Source: Nipponacmea schrenckii (lineage: Eukaryota > Mollusca > Gastropoda > Lottiidae). Taken from it: DNA of 64,000 nucleotides. Shown here piece after piece: positions 54,180 through 64,000 of the stretch. Position 1 is the stretch's first letter; every line of letters begins with the position of its first letter. Under the pieces are notes generated by a model, which saw nothing but the letters and a program-made list of their open reading frames with translations, had not been told where the DNA came from and searched no databases. A program made the position numbers and the translations under genes. The stretch spans positions 6,258,826 through 6,322,825 of the forward strand of contig JAUJPP010000005.1 of assembly GCA_030562195.1 (NCBI GenBank), read 5' to 3'.

Positions 54180-57100
54180 TTAGTTAAGAAGATCTGGTGT
54201 TAAATTTTTGGCAGCTTTAAGATCACTGACGTCATGTCCGACACGAGTTGAGCGACGTGTTTGAGGACTTTCAATATTAAATTTGTTTCTACTCCTCACT
54301 GACATTTCAGAGTCGGTATCACTGACGTCACTTTTTGATCTAGCACTATTCTGTGATGCAGTGTGAAGGGAAGCGTCTGATCTGCTGAATTTAGAAGACT
54401 GACTAGATTGTGAAAAAGAAGAACGAGAATCACCATCTTCCTCGTTGCTATCGTCGTCATGGAATTTAGAATGAATCGTAATCTTTTTCGGATATGAACT
54501 TTTACGCGTACATAATGTTGTAGTCGGATCCATTTTCTTATAGGGTCGGATATCAAACTCACGGGGAGAATTCCGTGTCGAAATATTAAATGGCGTGACG
54601 TCACTTCCCTTTTCTCCTTTCAAACGTTTTTTGGAGGGCGGTGACACTTTAAGATCTTCTGATTTTCCTTTCTTGTTTGAGCGTTTATAGCTGGTGTCCG
54701 TGACATATACATCTTCGCCGGCCTCCGCGCATTCTGCCGCCTGTCTCTCGAACAACGTCTGTTGTTTTTTACGCGAACGCATTCTCGATCCTTCTTTTCC
54801 CAAATCTACAATCAAACTGTTAATAGACGAGACATTTCTAAATCGGTCAGAATGTGTACGTATCAAATGAGTGTTGCATTCTGATTTGTTGTAACTACTG
54901 AATTTACACATTTTACACTTGTAGCGTTTCCAGCCAAGATGGCGGATAGCGTGACGTCTGAGATTAGACACGTTGCTGAATTCTAGACTACAGTGCATAC
55001 ACACAAGTTCCGTTTCATTTACAATTTCACGTAAACGTTTCGTATCTTGACATTCAAGTTTTTGATGTGTGGTTGATTTAACTACATATGTTCGATTGGA
55101 TCGTATTTTCTCTGTTGGTAACCCAGGTAACTTGTCTACCCAAATTTCTTCCACTACATTCGATTTTCTTTTCACCGAAGCAAATTCAGGGATGGTTTCG
55201 TCTTTGATCTCTGAATTCGGTATAGATTTCCGAACGACTGACACAGTAGCAAGATTCTGAAATATCTCAGGTTTAACCTCTGTTTCTTCATCTGAATTAT
55301 CGCTCCCGTCCAACGAGGACGTAATCCCAGAATGCACCAGTTGATCTATGTCCATACGAGGATTTGTGACACGAGGTTTAAAACCTTTCTTTGATCTCGC
55401 TGTTGTCTTGACAAGGGGTTTCCGTTCCTGTGTATCTGTTGTTTGCGAAGACTCTGAGAGCTGAGATGGGGTCTTTGATCCACCAGACGGCAAGAGATTT
55501 ATATTTGGGGGTGGAGGGCTGACAACTCGACGACTAAACTTACATCCGGTTTTATTTCTAGCTGTTGTTTTTACCAGGGGTCTTTTGATTTCAGGTGGTT
55601 CAGATTTGACGTCTGGAGTTTCTGCCACAACCTTCAGATCTTTCAAGGGTGACGTAGAATCTGCAGATCTTCTTTGGTCATCATTGTCAAGTTGCTTTGA
55701 ATCAGGGTTTGGTTTTGATGGACGTCCAGTGAGGTTTTCCTCTGACGTGACGGGTAATGTTTTTACAATCACTATAGTTGGTGATTTCTTATGAACATTG
55801 GACACAGTTTTGGTGGTGTAAGTAGGCGTCAATGTTGACTTTGATACAGAATTTAAAGTGCTCTGACTAGATGAGGTGAATACTGGTGATTTTCTCACCG
55901 AGGTGACGTAACTGACATTCGAGCCAACAGATTTTGAAACGGTGTTTGTCACCGAGGTACAGCCTTCCGTGAGACAAATTTTCCTATGATTTAATAAGTT
56001 CATTTTCTTCGCGAATTCACGCCCACAATTAGAACACACATGGTCTTCTTTGCTTGACGTCTGCAGACAAGCGTTTTGAATAATGTCACCAGGATCTGGT
56101 TTGTTTGGTTCAGTTGGACCTCGGGTTGACGTAGAGGTCACAGGTGTGTTTTTTACGTGTTGAATCTGCTCACGAGCTGATAAACATTGTTCAGTTACCT
56201 CCTTAACAAAACTACTTTTCTTCAACTTCTCCCTCATCTTGTCTATCTGCTGCTTGGATTTATTGTGAGCCTTGGTTAAATGTCTGGTTAAACCAAAAAT
56301 ATAGAAGAAAACACTCTCACAGTAAGGGCAGGGGAAGAATGTACGTTTTCCACAATGTGCGTTCTGGTAATGAATAATTAGAGTTTTTTTGGATCTAAAA
56401 GCCGTGTTACATTCCAGACATTCTAGGGTGTTAAAATCCATTTTGTTCTCCGAACTGGGACTAGGGGTTTCACTGTCAGACCGACCCTTCTTCCAGGGCA
56501 TGCCCTTCATTCCTTCTTTACATCTTAGGGTCATTTTCTTGGGTGGGGACAAAACAGACTTGGGGTTCTGTTTGATTGACACCTTCTCTGGGCTGCTTGG
56601 ATGTGAATTTATTGATGTTGTGGTGTCTCCCTCTAAGGCTGATTTTAAAAGCATTGATTTTAATGTTGCCGTGGGTGATGACTGCATGGGAGATAACTTT
56701 GATGTGCTTGGAACGGATGACTCGGAAGCCTCCGATGCAATGCTCATTGATTCGTCCATCGACTCGGGAACACCTGGGGTAACTGTCACCTTCATGGCTT
56801 TAGTGGTATTGGGTATAGGTTCGAAGGTCAAGGTCTGGGTTTTGGCGGCTTCGCGTTGTTGCTCTATTTTATCAGCTGCCTGCGAGTAGAGTTTATATGC
56901 TGCTGAATGACCGAGAGATCCATCTTTAAGTTGTTGAACTGTGCTTTCCAGGGACCTACTGGCTGGCTTTTTCTGTTTCTGTTGTTTGGTGTCGTCTGGC
57001 ATTTCGGGGTGAACCACAACCGTTTCTTCATCAGGATGAACAAGATTTAAATATTCATCCGACTGTTGATAAGCCAGGGTACAATAAACTCGTTTGTGAG

Positions 57101-57306
57101 CCACGAAATTAGCCAAAGATCTGAACAGATTACGACAAACTTTACATTCTAGAATATAGTCGCATTCACTGTACAATAAACATCGTACCTTCCGGGGAAC
57201 CATAATGGATGCCCTTTAAAATCTGCTCAATCATATTCCCGGATATTTCAATAGCTTTTCTAATAACAGAAATATCAACTTCATTCTGATCTTCTTCATC
57301 TGACAT
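54180..57306 (-). CDS. ZNF800: Zinc finger protein 800 homologue, with an apparent +1 frame break near the N-terminus
   Basis: The main frame runs from ATG at 57,203 to TAA at 54,180 (1,007 residues; human ZNF800 about 664). ZNF800 is a nuclear C2H2 protein reported as a repressor of enteroendocrine differentiation in mammals. The first finger, CDYILECKVCRNLF..AHKRVYC (residues 14-41, C2HC), matches the vertebrate one closely. Others are near residues 265 (CLECNTAF), 292 (CPYCESVF), 390 (CSNCGREF, C2HC), 735 (CMHCSLEF) and 762 (CKMCKFSSYNKSECNTH), followed by the conserved SDRFRNVSSINSLIVDL block. The rest is Ser/Lys-rich linker. Upstream in the same exon a second ORF starts at ATG 57,306 (MSDEEDQNEVDISVIRKAIE) and overlaps the main frame, one base out of register, ending at TGA near 57,166. 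Its helix resembles the part before finger 1 in vertebrates, so the real protein probably spans both frames. An acceptor (TTTTAATTTCAG) precedes 57,306. Confidence 0.88.
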
Positions 57307-57967
57307 CTTGAATGTCTGCTGAAATTAAAATGATTAATATTGAAGACGCTTTCATTTCATTATATGTTGATCAATCAAAACTGCAGACAATTTACTGTCT
57401 ATTTAATATCCTTGTTGTATGTTGGCTCAAACAATAACCAACCTTTTGATTATTAATGTCAAGGAAAGATTGCATTACATATTGCCACATGAACTTGTCT
57501 ACTAGATCAGTGATATTAGGCCTATTGGATTTAAACACAGCACATCTCTTGTATATTCAGACATCTTAAAAGCACATTTGTTCATTTCGAAATACGAAAT
57601 AATTAATTTCAATGCTACAGGAGCTTGGCACACTATCTACAAACATTCTATTTGGATCTCAAGTAGTGAAGTAGTAGAAAATACGAGAGATTTAAATATT
57701 TAGTCTACTCGCCGACACAGAGTTAAAATGGAGAGGCCAAGGCGTGCACAATTTCGAAGGCAGATCATCTTTGATATTTCAGTAGTATGGGATAAAATCG
57801 GACGTATTTTCACTGATTCCTACCCAAAAATGTAGAGGCAACATATCTGTAAGGATCATATCGTTCATATTACCTGTAAAATTGTTAAATTTCTAGATTT
57901 TTCACCTTCATCAGAGAAGAATAATTTCTAGGGCGCCGGGGCCTCGCTTGGCATTCTGGGTAGACAA

Positions 57968-57997
57968 TGACGTCATACGGGCACCTGCAAGATGGCG
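57968..57997. promoter_or_regulatory. CRE and YY1-type sites in the ZNF800/KLHDC9 bidirectional promoter
   Basis: A full palindromic CRE TGACGTCA at 57,968-57,975 and AAGATGGCG (YY1-type) at 57,989-57,997 lie between the two divergent genes. A likely ZNF800 5' UTR exon lies just left, with a donor GTAATATG near 57,870 on the minus strand. Confidence 0.5.
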
Positions 57998-58648
57998 ATG
58001 CGAGTTTAGACAAGCAGACGAACTCGATGTTTTTAGTTTAGAATGGATTGAAAATGACTATGACAGGTGCTATCTGTGCCTCCAAATTGCAGTTTTAATG
58101 TGAGTGAATCAATCTACATTTCCATCTAAAACAATCCCATATCGCGATCGTATTTCTCGAAGTACAAATTCAAGAATTTTTCTCTTTTTCTCTATCACAA
58201 CAAACAAATGTCATATAAAAAGTAACAAGGGCTTACATTTACTAAGAATCAACATCAAGCAAATTAGGGCTACAAATTAGGCTAATTTGGTCTGTCATTG
58301 ATATAGTTTACTGGGTTGCTGTCATTATTTTATTGGGCATCAGATCTATTGTGCTATATCTTATTTTAAGTTTTAAAAGTAGAAATAAACCTTTATTCTT
58401 TATAAATTGGCTGATTTAATTTAGGCCTAATCCTTAATCATTCTTTATATCTAATGCTTGGAATTTTGAATGAGAAATACATCACGAAGGGCCTAATTGT
58501 TTGAGTATTGTACACCTACTTGATCCTTTCTTCAGTTTTAGCTTTATTGTTAAATGCCTAACCAATTCCATTTTTTAATATCTAGTTTTCCTTACCCTGG
58601 TTTGGTATGAGTTGAATAGCTATATAATACAGATGATTAGCTTTTAAA

Positions 58649-60760
58649 ATGGCAACCAAGCCATCTTCAAGCTGTTTAGTTGATTGGGAAGTTTTGATTC
58701 CTCTTGGTCCATCTTTAGCTTTCCATGTAGGTAAGTAGCCTACCAAGCCCCTGTTTTATTAATGTTTGTATGTAGACCTGTGCTATTATTCATAAGGTAC
58801 TCTTCTCTAATAGATGTATTATGTGGACTAAAAGGAAACCCGGGACCTTGTGTAATGTTGATATAGGTGTAATAAAAAGGAGAGGTTTATATTTCCTTTA
58901 TTACACACTACATGGTGTATTTCAGGCTGTGTTGTGAATAACTCTGTGTATCTACATGGTGGTATTGAAATCAAGGGCAGTAACTCTCCATCTAATAAGT
59001 TATATAAACTAGATCTAGAATCGTTAATATGGAATCAGATTGTTAGCCCCGACAGTCCAGCTTTGAGTCATCACGCTTGTATAGTCAGAGATGATAGGTT
59101 AGTTTTTCATATACCCTTCCCCCCCCCCCCCATTAATATTATCAATAAATACATGAGACCAGGGTTCCCTTTATCCAAGTAGGTTCATCTAAAGGGTGGT
59201 CGATAACTGTATATGAGTATAGATATTGAAAGATAAATACCAAAATGTTTGGTCAAGGACCAGCTGGTAGACAGGATCCTTTGTGAACCTAAGTTGTTGT
59301 CCTTGTAAAATCAATACCAAGAGGTTTGACCAAGGACCAGCTGGTAGAAAGGATTCTTGTGAACCTAAGTTGTTGTCCTTGTAAAATCAATACCAAGAGG
59401 TTTGTTAAAGTACCAACTGGTAGAAAGGATCTTTGTGAACCTAAGTTGTTACCCTTGTAAAATCAATGACAAGAAGTCTAGGCAAGGACCAGTTGATAGA
59501 AAAGATCCTTTAGAACATAAGTAGTTATCCTAATAAAATATATTTCTGTGTATTGAACAGGTATATAATAATAATAGGAGGTTGGGACGGTAAAAAGTAG
59601 AGGAAGTAAGGTATATGTTTATGATACAGTAGAGAACAGATGGTCTGAACCCCCTACTACTGGCTTCCCAGAAGATGGTGGTCTCAGCTCGCATACAGTC
59701 AATGAACTTTCTGATGGCAAGATCTTGATTGTGGGGAGAGATGGTAGTCTACGCATGCAGAGACGTCATGGTAACGCTTATTTATTGGCAGGTATGTAAT
59801 CATAGATTTAGTACACTCTCCAGGGGCAACCATCCCCCTCCCCTCTTCCCTTTTAATACACCACACCTTGCTGTCAACCCACTGTTACCAATATTAGAGG
59901 GATCTATATCTCTAGTAGACACTGTATCAATCTAGGTAACCTAATGGCATCGTTCATGGATCTGACAATTAAATAGAGTCCCCATTTTGAAGATGAAAAA
60001 GAAATAATGTCAGTACGAAACATATATGAATGACAGTTATGATGTAAGGGAAGTAACTCGATTTTTGAATATTCTTTATACTACAGACTACAGTTACTTC
60101 TCAAACAATCCTGAGGTTTGGTCCACAGCTTGCTTATAAGATCGCAGTGTTTCCATTATTGTACACTGCCTTATGCCTCATCAACAAAATAGGGAGCCAC
60201 CCATAGAAAATAAAATCTGTCTTTATTTCTGATTTACGCGATATTCGTCTATTTCAGGGAATCAAACAGATGGTTTTAAATATTCAGAATTCAGTAATTC
60301 AGTGACATCACGATCTGGCCACTCAACCTCCATTATCGGTACGAAAGTTTTTATAATCGGTGGTAGAAACGATAAACTGGTGGACGTATACACAGGGTAT
60401 TCCAATAAACACACCCATACTAATTCTGTTATAGAAAACTTAGTATCAGTTGCTAGGAAACTTAAAACATTGGACAAGTTTCCCAGTGGACGTAAATATC
60501 ACATATCATTACCCGTACCAGGGGGTTTATTTCTTCACGGTGGAGAGACATTTGACGGCAAGTGTCGTGAACCGGTTGGGGATATGTTTTTAATGACGGT
60601 CAAGCCCGTGGGTAATTTTTATAAGCTGGGTACGAGCAGTGTTGGAAGGAGCGGCCATGTTTGTTTAGTTTATGAAAACAAGGTTTTGTTACACGGAGGG
60701 ATCTCTGGGAAAAATTCTGCCATCAGATGTGAAACTTTTGAATTAAAATTGAAATTTTAA
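58649..60760 (+). CDS. KLHDC9: Kelch domain-containing protein 9, with a one-base frameshift in exon 3
   Basis: A Kelch beta-propeller protein of poorly known function. Exons 58649-58730, 58926-59097, 59561-59791 and 60258-60760 give 328 residues once one base is discounted in exon 3 (human about 349). Kelch signatures are VYLHGGIE, YIIIIGGWDGK, FIIGGRND, LFLHGGE and VLLHGGISG. GLSSHT and VGRDGSLRMQRRHG match vertebrate KLHDC9. After GGWDGK an A5 run (59,592-59,596) makes the frame hit TAG; with four As the frame continues SRGSKVYVYDTVENRW and the phase then fits exon 4 exactly. The gene is therefore broken as assembled, by an indel error or a real lesion. An acceptor (TATATAATACAG) before the ATG implies a 5' UTR intron. 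AATAAA is at 60,833. Confidence 0.9.
59220..59545 (+). repeat. ~80-bp tandem repeat, four copies (KLHDC9 intron 2)
   Basis: Units contain ACCAAGAGGTTTGACCAAGG then CAGCTGGTAGAAAGGATC and GTTGTCCTTGTAAAATCAAT. Inverted copies occur in ZC2HC1 intron 4 (42,790-42,960) and a partial in MTMR9 (49,425-49,465), so the unit is a dispersed element expanded here. Confidence 0.75.
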
Positions 60761-62398
60761 AACAGTTGTGTCTTCATTAACTGTACAAGTCCACAGTGTA
60801 TCCAGCCATTAGTGATGCTTCACGTATAGGACAATAAACTCAAACCCCATGTGCATTAGGTTGTGCTAAATAAGCAACACTGCAAGTCCCAGACATTTGG
60901 AAATTCAAAAAGAATAATTTCGCCTTATTGTATACAATCCTGTACGCCCCCATACGCCTAATCAATGTACAACACGCAGAAAAGCGTAGTGTCGTCAAGT
61001 CAGGCGTGAATTTTAAGAAAGTAGTTGTAGTCTGTAGTATAAAAAATATTCATTAATCGGATTACTTCCCTTACATAGTAACAGTCATTTATATATTCTT
61101 ACTGACTGACAACACCACCTTTCATCTGAATACTGGTTCTAGCTTGCCTTGGTTAATACTGAACCTATTAGCTATTTGAGGATGCCTTTAATGATGGCAA
61201 CAGGCATCTCATATTAATTAATCATTTTATTTAAGGACCGGTCTATTTCCGAACTAATCATTTTTGTTTTCTTTTTGCAGGGCATTAGAGAAGAATAAAG
61301 ACATACCGCTATCGGTATTAAAAACGCGAGCTATGAAGGTGGGTACCTTAAAATGCGATTTAAATCAATTGAGGTTTGGGGGGGGGGGTGGTAGGGAGTG
61401 TATTTCCTCGGCTTACAATGGTATTATGGGGTCTAGCTGGACTAAGGTTAATAATGTGAGTTTGGTGTGGTGAATTAAACATTTTACTAGGCCTGTGTGG
61501 ACGTTCATTCCCTAATACCTAGGCCAGTATATAAGAATTTGTACATGGGGTATGCCTATGGGTCGGAGGTAAGGATAAATTGAGGGTAAACAATGATGAT
61601 AAACAGTCCCAGATCCCCGTGGCATTTCAAACCTTTAGCCGAACTGACTTTCTAAAAGTTTTGAAACGTGAAGTAAACCTCTGTTTAACACCATTGAGTC
61701 TTGGACTGAAAGGTTATTACTATACATCTGGCCCTTAGACCACTTAGATCAATTAGACCACTTAGATTATCTGAATCTTAATTATATGGGCGTATAAACA
61801 TAGCTTATTGTTAATTAGGTACAGAAACTAAAAAAGTCGTTGTAGTCTGTAGTCTTGAGAATATGATTTTATCGAGTTACTTCCCTTATAACGGCACCGA
61901 CTTACATTGAGTATTTATGGCTCGGTAACCCCCGAGCCTACGTCCAACTGTTCTGCATATAATATGCTAAGCCTGCAACGCTATGCAGTGCGCAACACAG
62001 GACATTTCTTGAGAACATTCGAGATATGTTTACCGTGTAAGTCATGTAAGATATACATCTCGGTTCCTATAGATAACGAGATGACAACACTATTGAAATA
62101 AGACAAAATGCTTTATTGCACAACTTGAAGCCATTTTAATATAATGAATATCATCTACATGATTCACAACCAGCCTGTTATTAACTATCATAGAGAGAAC
62201 GACACCACGTTAACCGTTGTTTTTACCGCTATTGTTATATTTATTTAGGTTCAATTAAATAATGGCAGTAAACCTAATAATTATACACGAAACTAAATAT
62301 CAACAGCTTTATTTTAATCATATTGAAGTCGTTTCAATACATCCTCCGGATTTCAGTTTTAAATTGCTTTGAAAATTTCGATTTTTTTAAAACAGAAT
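60761..62398. other. Intergenic region with one possible exon and dispersed repeats
   Basis: Copies of an element with GGATTACTTCCCTTAcAT-type core lie at 61,022-61,110 and 61,832-61,905; an inverted copy is at 59,995-60,095 inside KLHDC9 intron 3. No other gene seen apart from the exon at 61,281. Confidence 0.45.
61281..61338 (+). CDS. Unassigned internal exon (partial gene)
   Basis: A very strong acceptor (TTGTTTTCTTTTTGCAG) is followed by 58 nt, of which only one frame is open: ALEKNKDIPLSVLKTRAMK. A GTGGGT donor follows. Length and composition look like a real coding exon, but no partner exon was found on either side and the family is not recognised. It could be an extra or alternative exon of a KLHDC9 transcript or part of a gene running out of the window. 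Confidence 0.35.
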
Positions 62399-63625
62399 TT
62401 ACACAGTGTTACTCATACTTGCCAATAAACTTTCAAGTAGTGCCTGGACATCTTGAGCTGTCGGTTCAGGTTCTGGTTGTCCACCGGTTGTTGGTTGTCC
62501 ACCAGTTGTTGGTTGACCTCCGGTTGTTGGTTGACCACCTGTTGATGGTTGTCCACCGTTTGTTGGTTGTCCACCGGTTGATGGTTGTCCACCGGTTGTA
62601 GGCTGTCCACCAGTTGTAGGCTGTCCACCAGTTGTTGGTTGTCCACCAGTTGTAGGTTGTCCTCCGGTTGATGGTTGACCTCCTGTTGTAGGTTGTCCAC
62701 CGGTTGTTGGTTGTCCGCCGGTTGTTGGTTGTCCACCAGTTGTAGGTTGTCCTCCGGTTGTAGGCTGTCCACCGGTTGTAGGCTGTCCACCAGTTGTTGG
62801 TTGTCCACCGGTTATTGGTTGTCCAACAGTTGTAGGCTGTCCGCCAGTTGTAGGTTGTCCTCCGGTTGTAGGTTGTCCTCCGGTTGTTGGTTGTCCACCA
62901 GTTGTTGGTTGTCCGCCGGTTGTTGGTTGTCCACCGGTTGATGGCTGTCCTCCGGTTGTAGGTTGTCCACCGGTTGTTGGTTGTCCACCAGTTGTAGGTG
63001 GTCCTCCGGTTGTAGGTTGTCCACCAGTAGTTGGTTGTCCAACAGTTGTTGGTTTAGCTGGCAAGCTTCGTGGTTGAAGTCGTTTTTCCATTGCGACTGT
63101 TCTAATCATTCCTCTTTTCACCTCAGAGAAAACCTCTGACAATTTTATTTTATTTTCGTTGATCACTTTTGAAAATTCTTGCATCGCTTCGGCCGTCTTT
63201 ATGTATCCCTCCTATTTTGAAAAAAGAAATAAAATCAACTTTCTGCTAGAAATTTCGACTGAAAACCAAACATTTCCCTTGGTGAAAGAAAATGTTTGAA
63301 GTGAAATATGAAATATGTCCATGTGTATCCTTAAATAAACGGTAAGTTGTCTATCTAAACTATATTAAAAAGATTTGCATATCAAAATTACTGAGTGGCA
63401 ATGGCCTTACCGCTAAATTCTCTAAATTATCCCCCTGTCTTTCCAGTTTGGCGGCTAATGAGTAATTTCCGGCAAGCTCGGCCATGTCGGCTTTCGTCTC
63501 TATTATTGCAGCTTGGGCTTCGTAATCTGCTGCGATTGTGATATAATCGTTTATTATATTCTGGATCGAAGTTGTAAAACTAGTTGAGTCTAATCCATAT
63601 TTGGCATAAGCTGTTTCCAGTTTCC
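62399..63625 (-). CDS. Unknown protein with C-terminal GGQPTT repeats (5' end missing)
   Basis: Two exons are clear on the minus strand: 63411-63625 and 62399-63211, joining in frame. The first enters in phase 1, so at least one earlier exon lies further right or beyond the window. The first part is helical (LETAYAKYGLDSTSF, NDYITIAADYEAQAAIIETK, LAAKLERQGDNLENL), continuing EGYIKTAEAMQEFSKVIN. A short basic stretch (VAMEKRLQPRSLPAKP) follows, then about 32 copies of GQPTTG and variants (PSTG, PTNG, PITG), then an acidic tail (QPEPEPTAQDVQALLESLL) and stop. Such Thr/Pro/Gly repeats could be O-glycosylated or structural, but no signal peptide is visible. The function is not known. Confidence 0.7.
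62473..63050 (-). repeat. 18-bp coding minisatellite (GGQPTT), about 32 copies
   Basis: GGTTGTCCACCGGTTGTT-type units with 18-bp period keep the frame throughout. Third-position and synonymous changes (TGTCCACC/TGTCCTCC, GTTGTT/GTTGTA) outnumber amino-acid changes, suggesting selection on the peptide. Short ORFs on the opposite strand (Cys/Ser-rich) are shadows. Confidence 0.9.
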
Positions 63626-64000
63626 CTACAAAACAAAATCAAGTTGACCAATTAACAATTAAAGGAAATGTGAGGAAACACAAATAACTCACGGCTAAGG
63701 CTATAGATTGCTAATGGTTTTATCAAAAAATAATTTATATATCAATTAGCTTTGGTCAAATCCTTAAGATTGTTTCTTGATTATTGTAGACACACTAAGT
63801 GCCCGATTCTGATTAAAAGAGTGATACGATTATTTGAAATTAAGTTCTAAATGTATGTACAGACTATAATCTGAATATGAAATGTTATTCGGCATACGTT
63901 ACGATAGTAACGTCATAAAACGGATACAGTTGTTCAAGTGGAATTACAGGAACCACAGACGTCAGATTGGAAATAAGAATGGAGCAAATTGATGATATCT

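Noticed and set aside
56389..56889. 166-codon plus-strand ORF inside ZNF800
   Set aside because: Antisense shadow of the Ser/Thr-rich linker; no domain and no splice or start context.
62675..62941. Cys/Ser/Leu-rich plus-strand ORF
   Set aside because: Antisense reading of the 18-bp GGQPTT repeat.

Overview
The window is animal nuclear DNA. It is AT-rich and has genes split by many short introns with GT-AG junctions. The gene content (WDR48, GTSF1, ZC2HC1, MTMR9, ZNF800 and KLHDC9 orthologues) is bilaterian. The compact introns, abundant minisatellites, a short inverted-repeat element and dispersed hammerhead-ribozyme motifs suggest a lophotrochozoan, probably a mollusc. The organism assignment is inference; no marker in the window fixes the species.

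Region 1 (1-17.7 kb) has no recognisable protein gene. It opens with a cluster of nine tRNA-like units (plus a weak tenth) on both strands. Most carry a TATA-like box about 30 nt upstream and a T-run just downstream. Then come a ~217-bp satellite with an internal inverted motif (3.1-5.3 kb), several minisatellites (6.9-7.9 kb), a ~157-bp AT-rich satellite of about 23 copies (8.2-11.8 kb), a 60-bp minisatellite running into a 500-N assembly gap (12,866-13,365), a TTTGG array and a three-copy ~164-bp repeat.

Region 2 (17.7-36 kb) holds WDR48 (+, 18 exons, complete), a GTSF1-type CHHC zinc-finger gene of the piRNA pathway (-), and two C2H2 zinc-finger genes facing each other. The two zinc-finger genes look like paralogues and share a promoter motif pair. 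The second encodes eight copies of a 29-residue acidic/basic repeat.

Region 3 (39-60.8 kb) holds ZC2HC1 (-) and MTMR9 (+) head to head, then ZNF800 (-) tail to tail with MTMR9, then KLHDC9 (+) head to head with ZNF800 over a CRE/YY1-type promoter. ZNF800 and KLHDC9 each show a reading-frame break near the 5' part of the gene. An unassigned exon follows at 61.3 kb. At the right edge is the 3' part of a minus-strand gene of unknown function ending in about 32 hexapeptide repeats (GGQPTT).

The genes do not form one pathway. The observations most worth follow-up are the tRNA-like Pol III-type cluster, the hammerhead-like motifs in introns and intergenic DNA, a minisatellite that multiplies a 5' splice site in MTMR9, and the overlapping +1 frames in ZNF800. 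Splice sites were placed by eye, using reading-frame continuity and remembered family sequences; no alignment was run.
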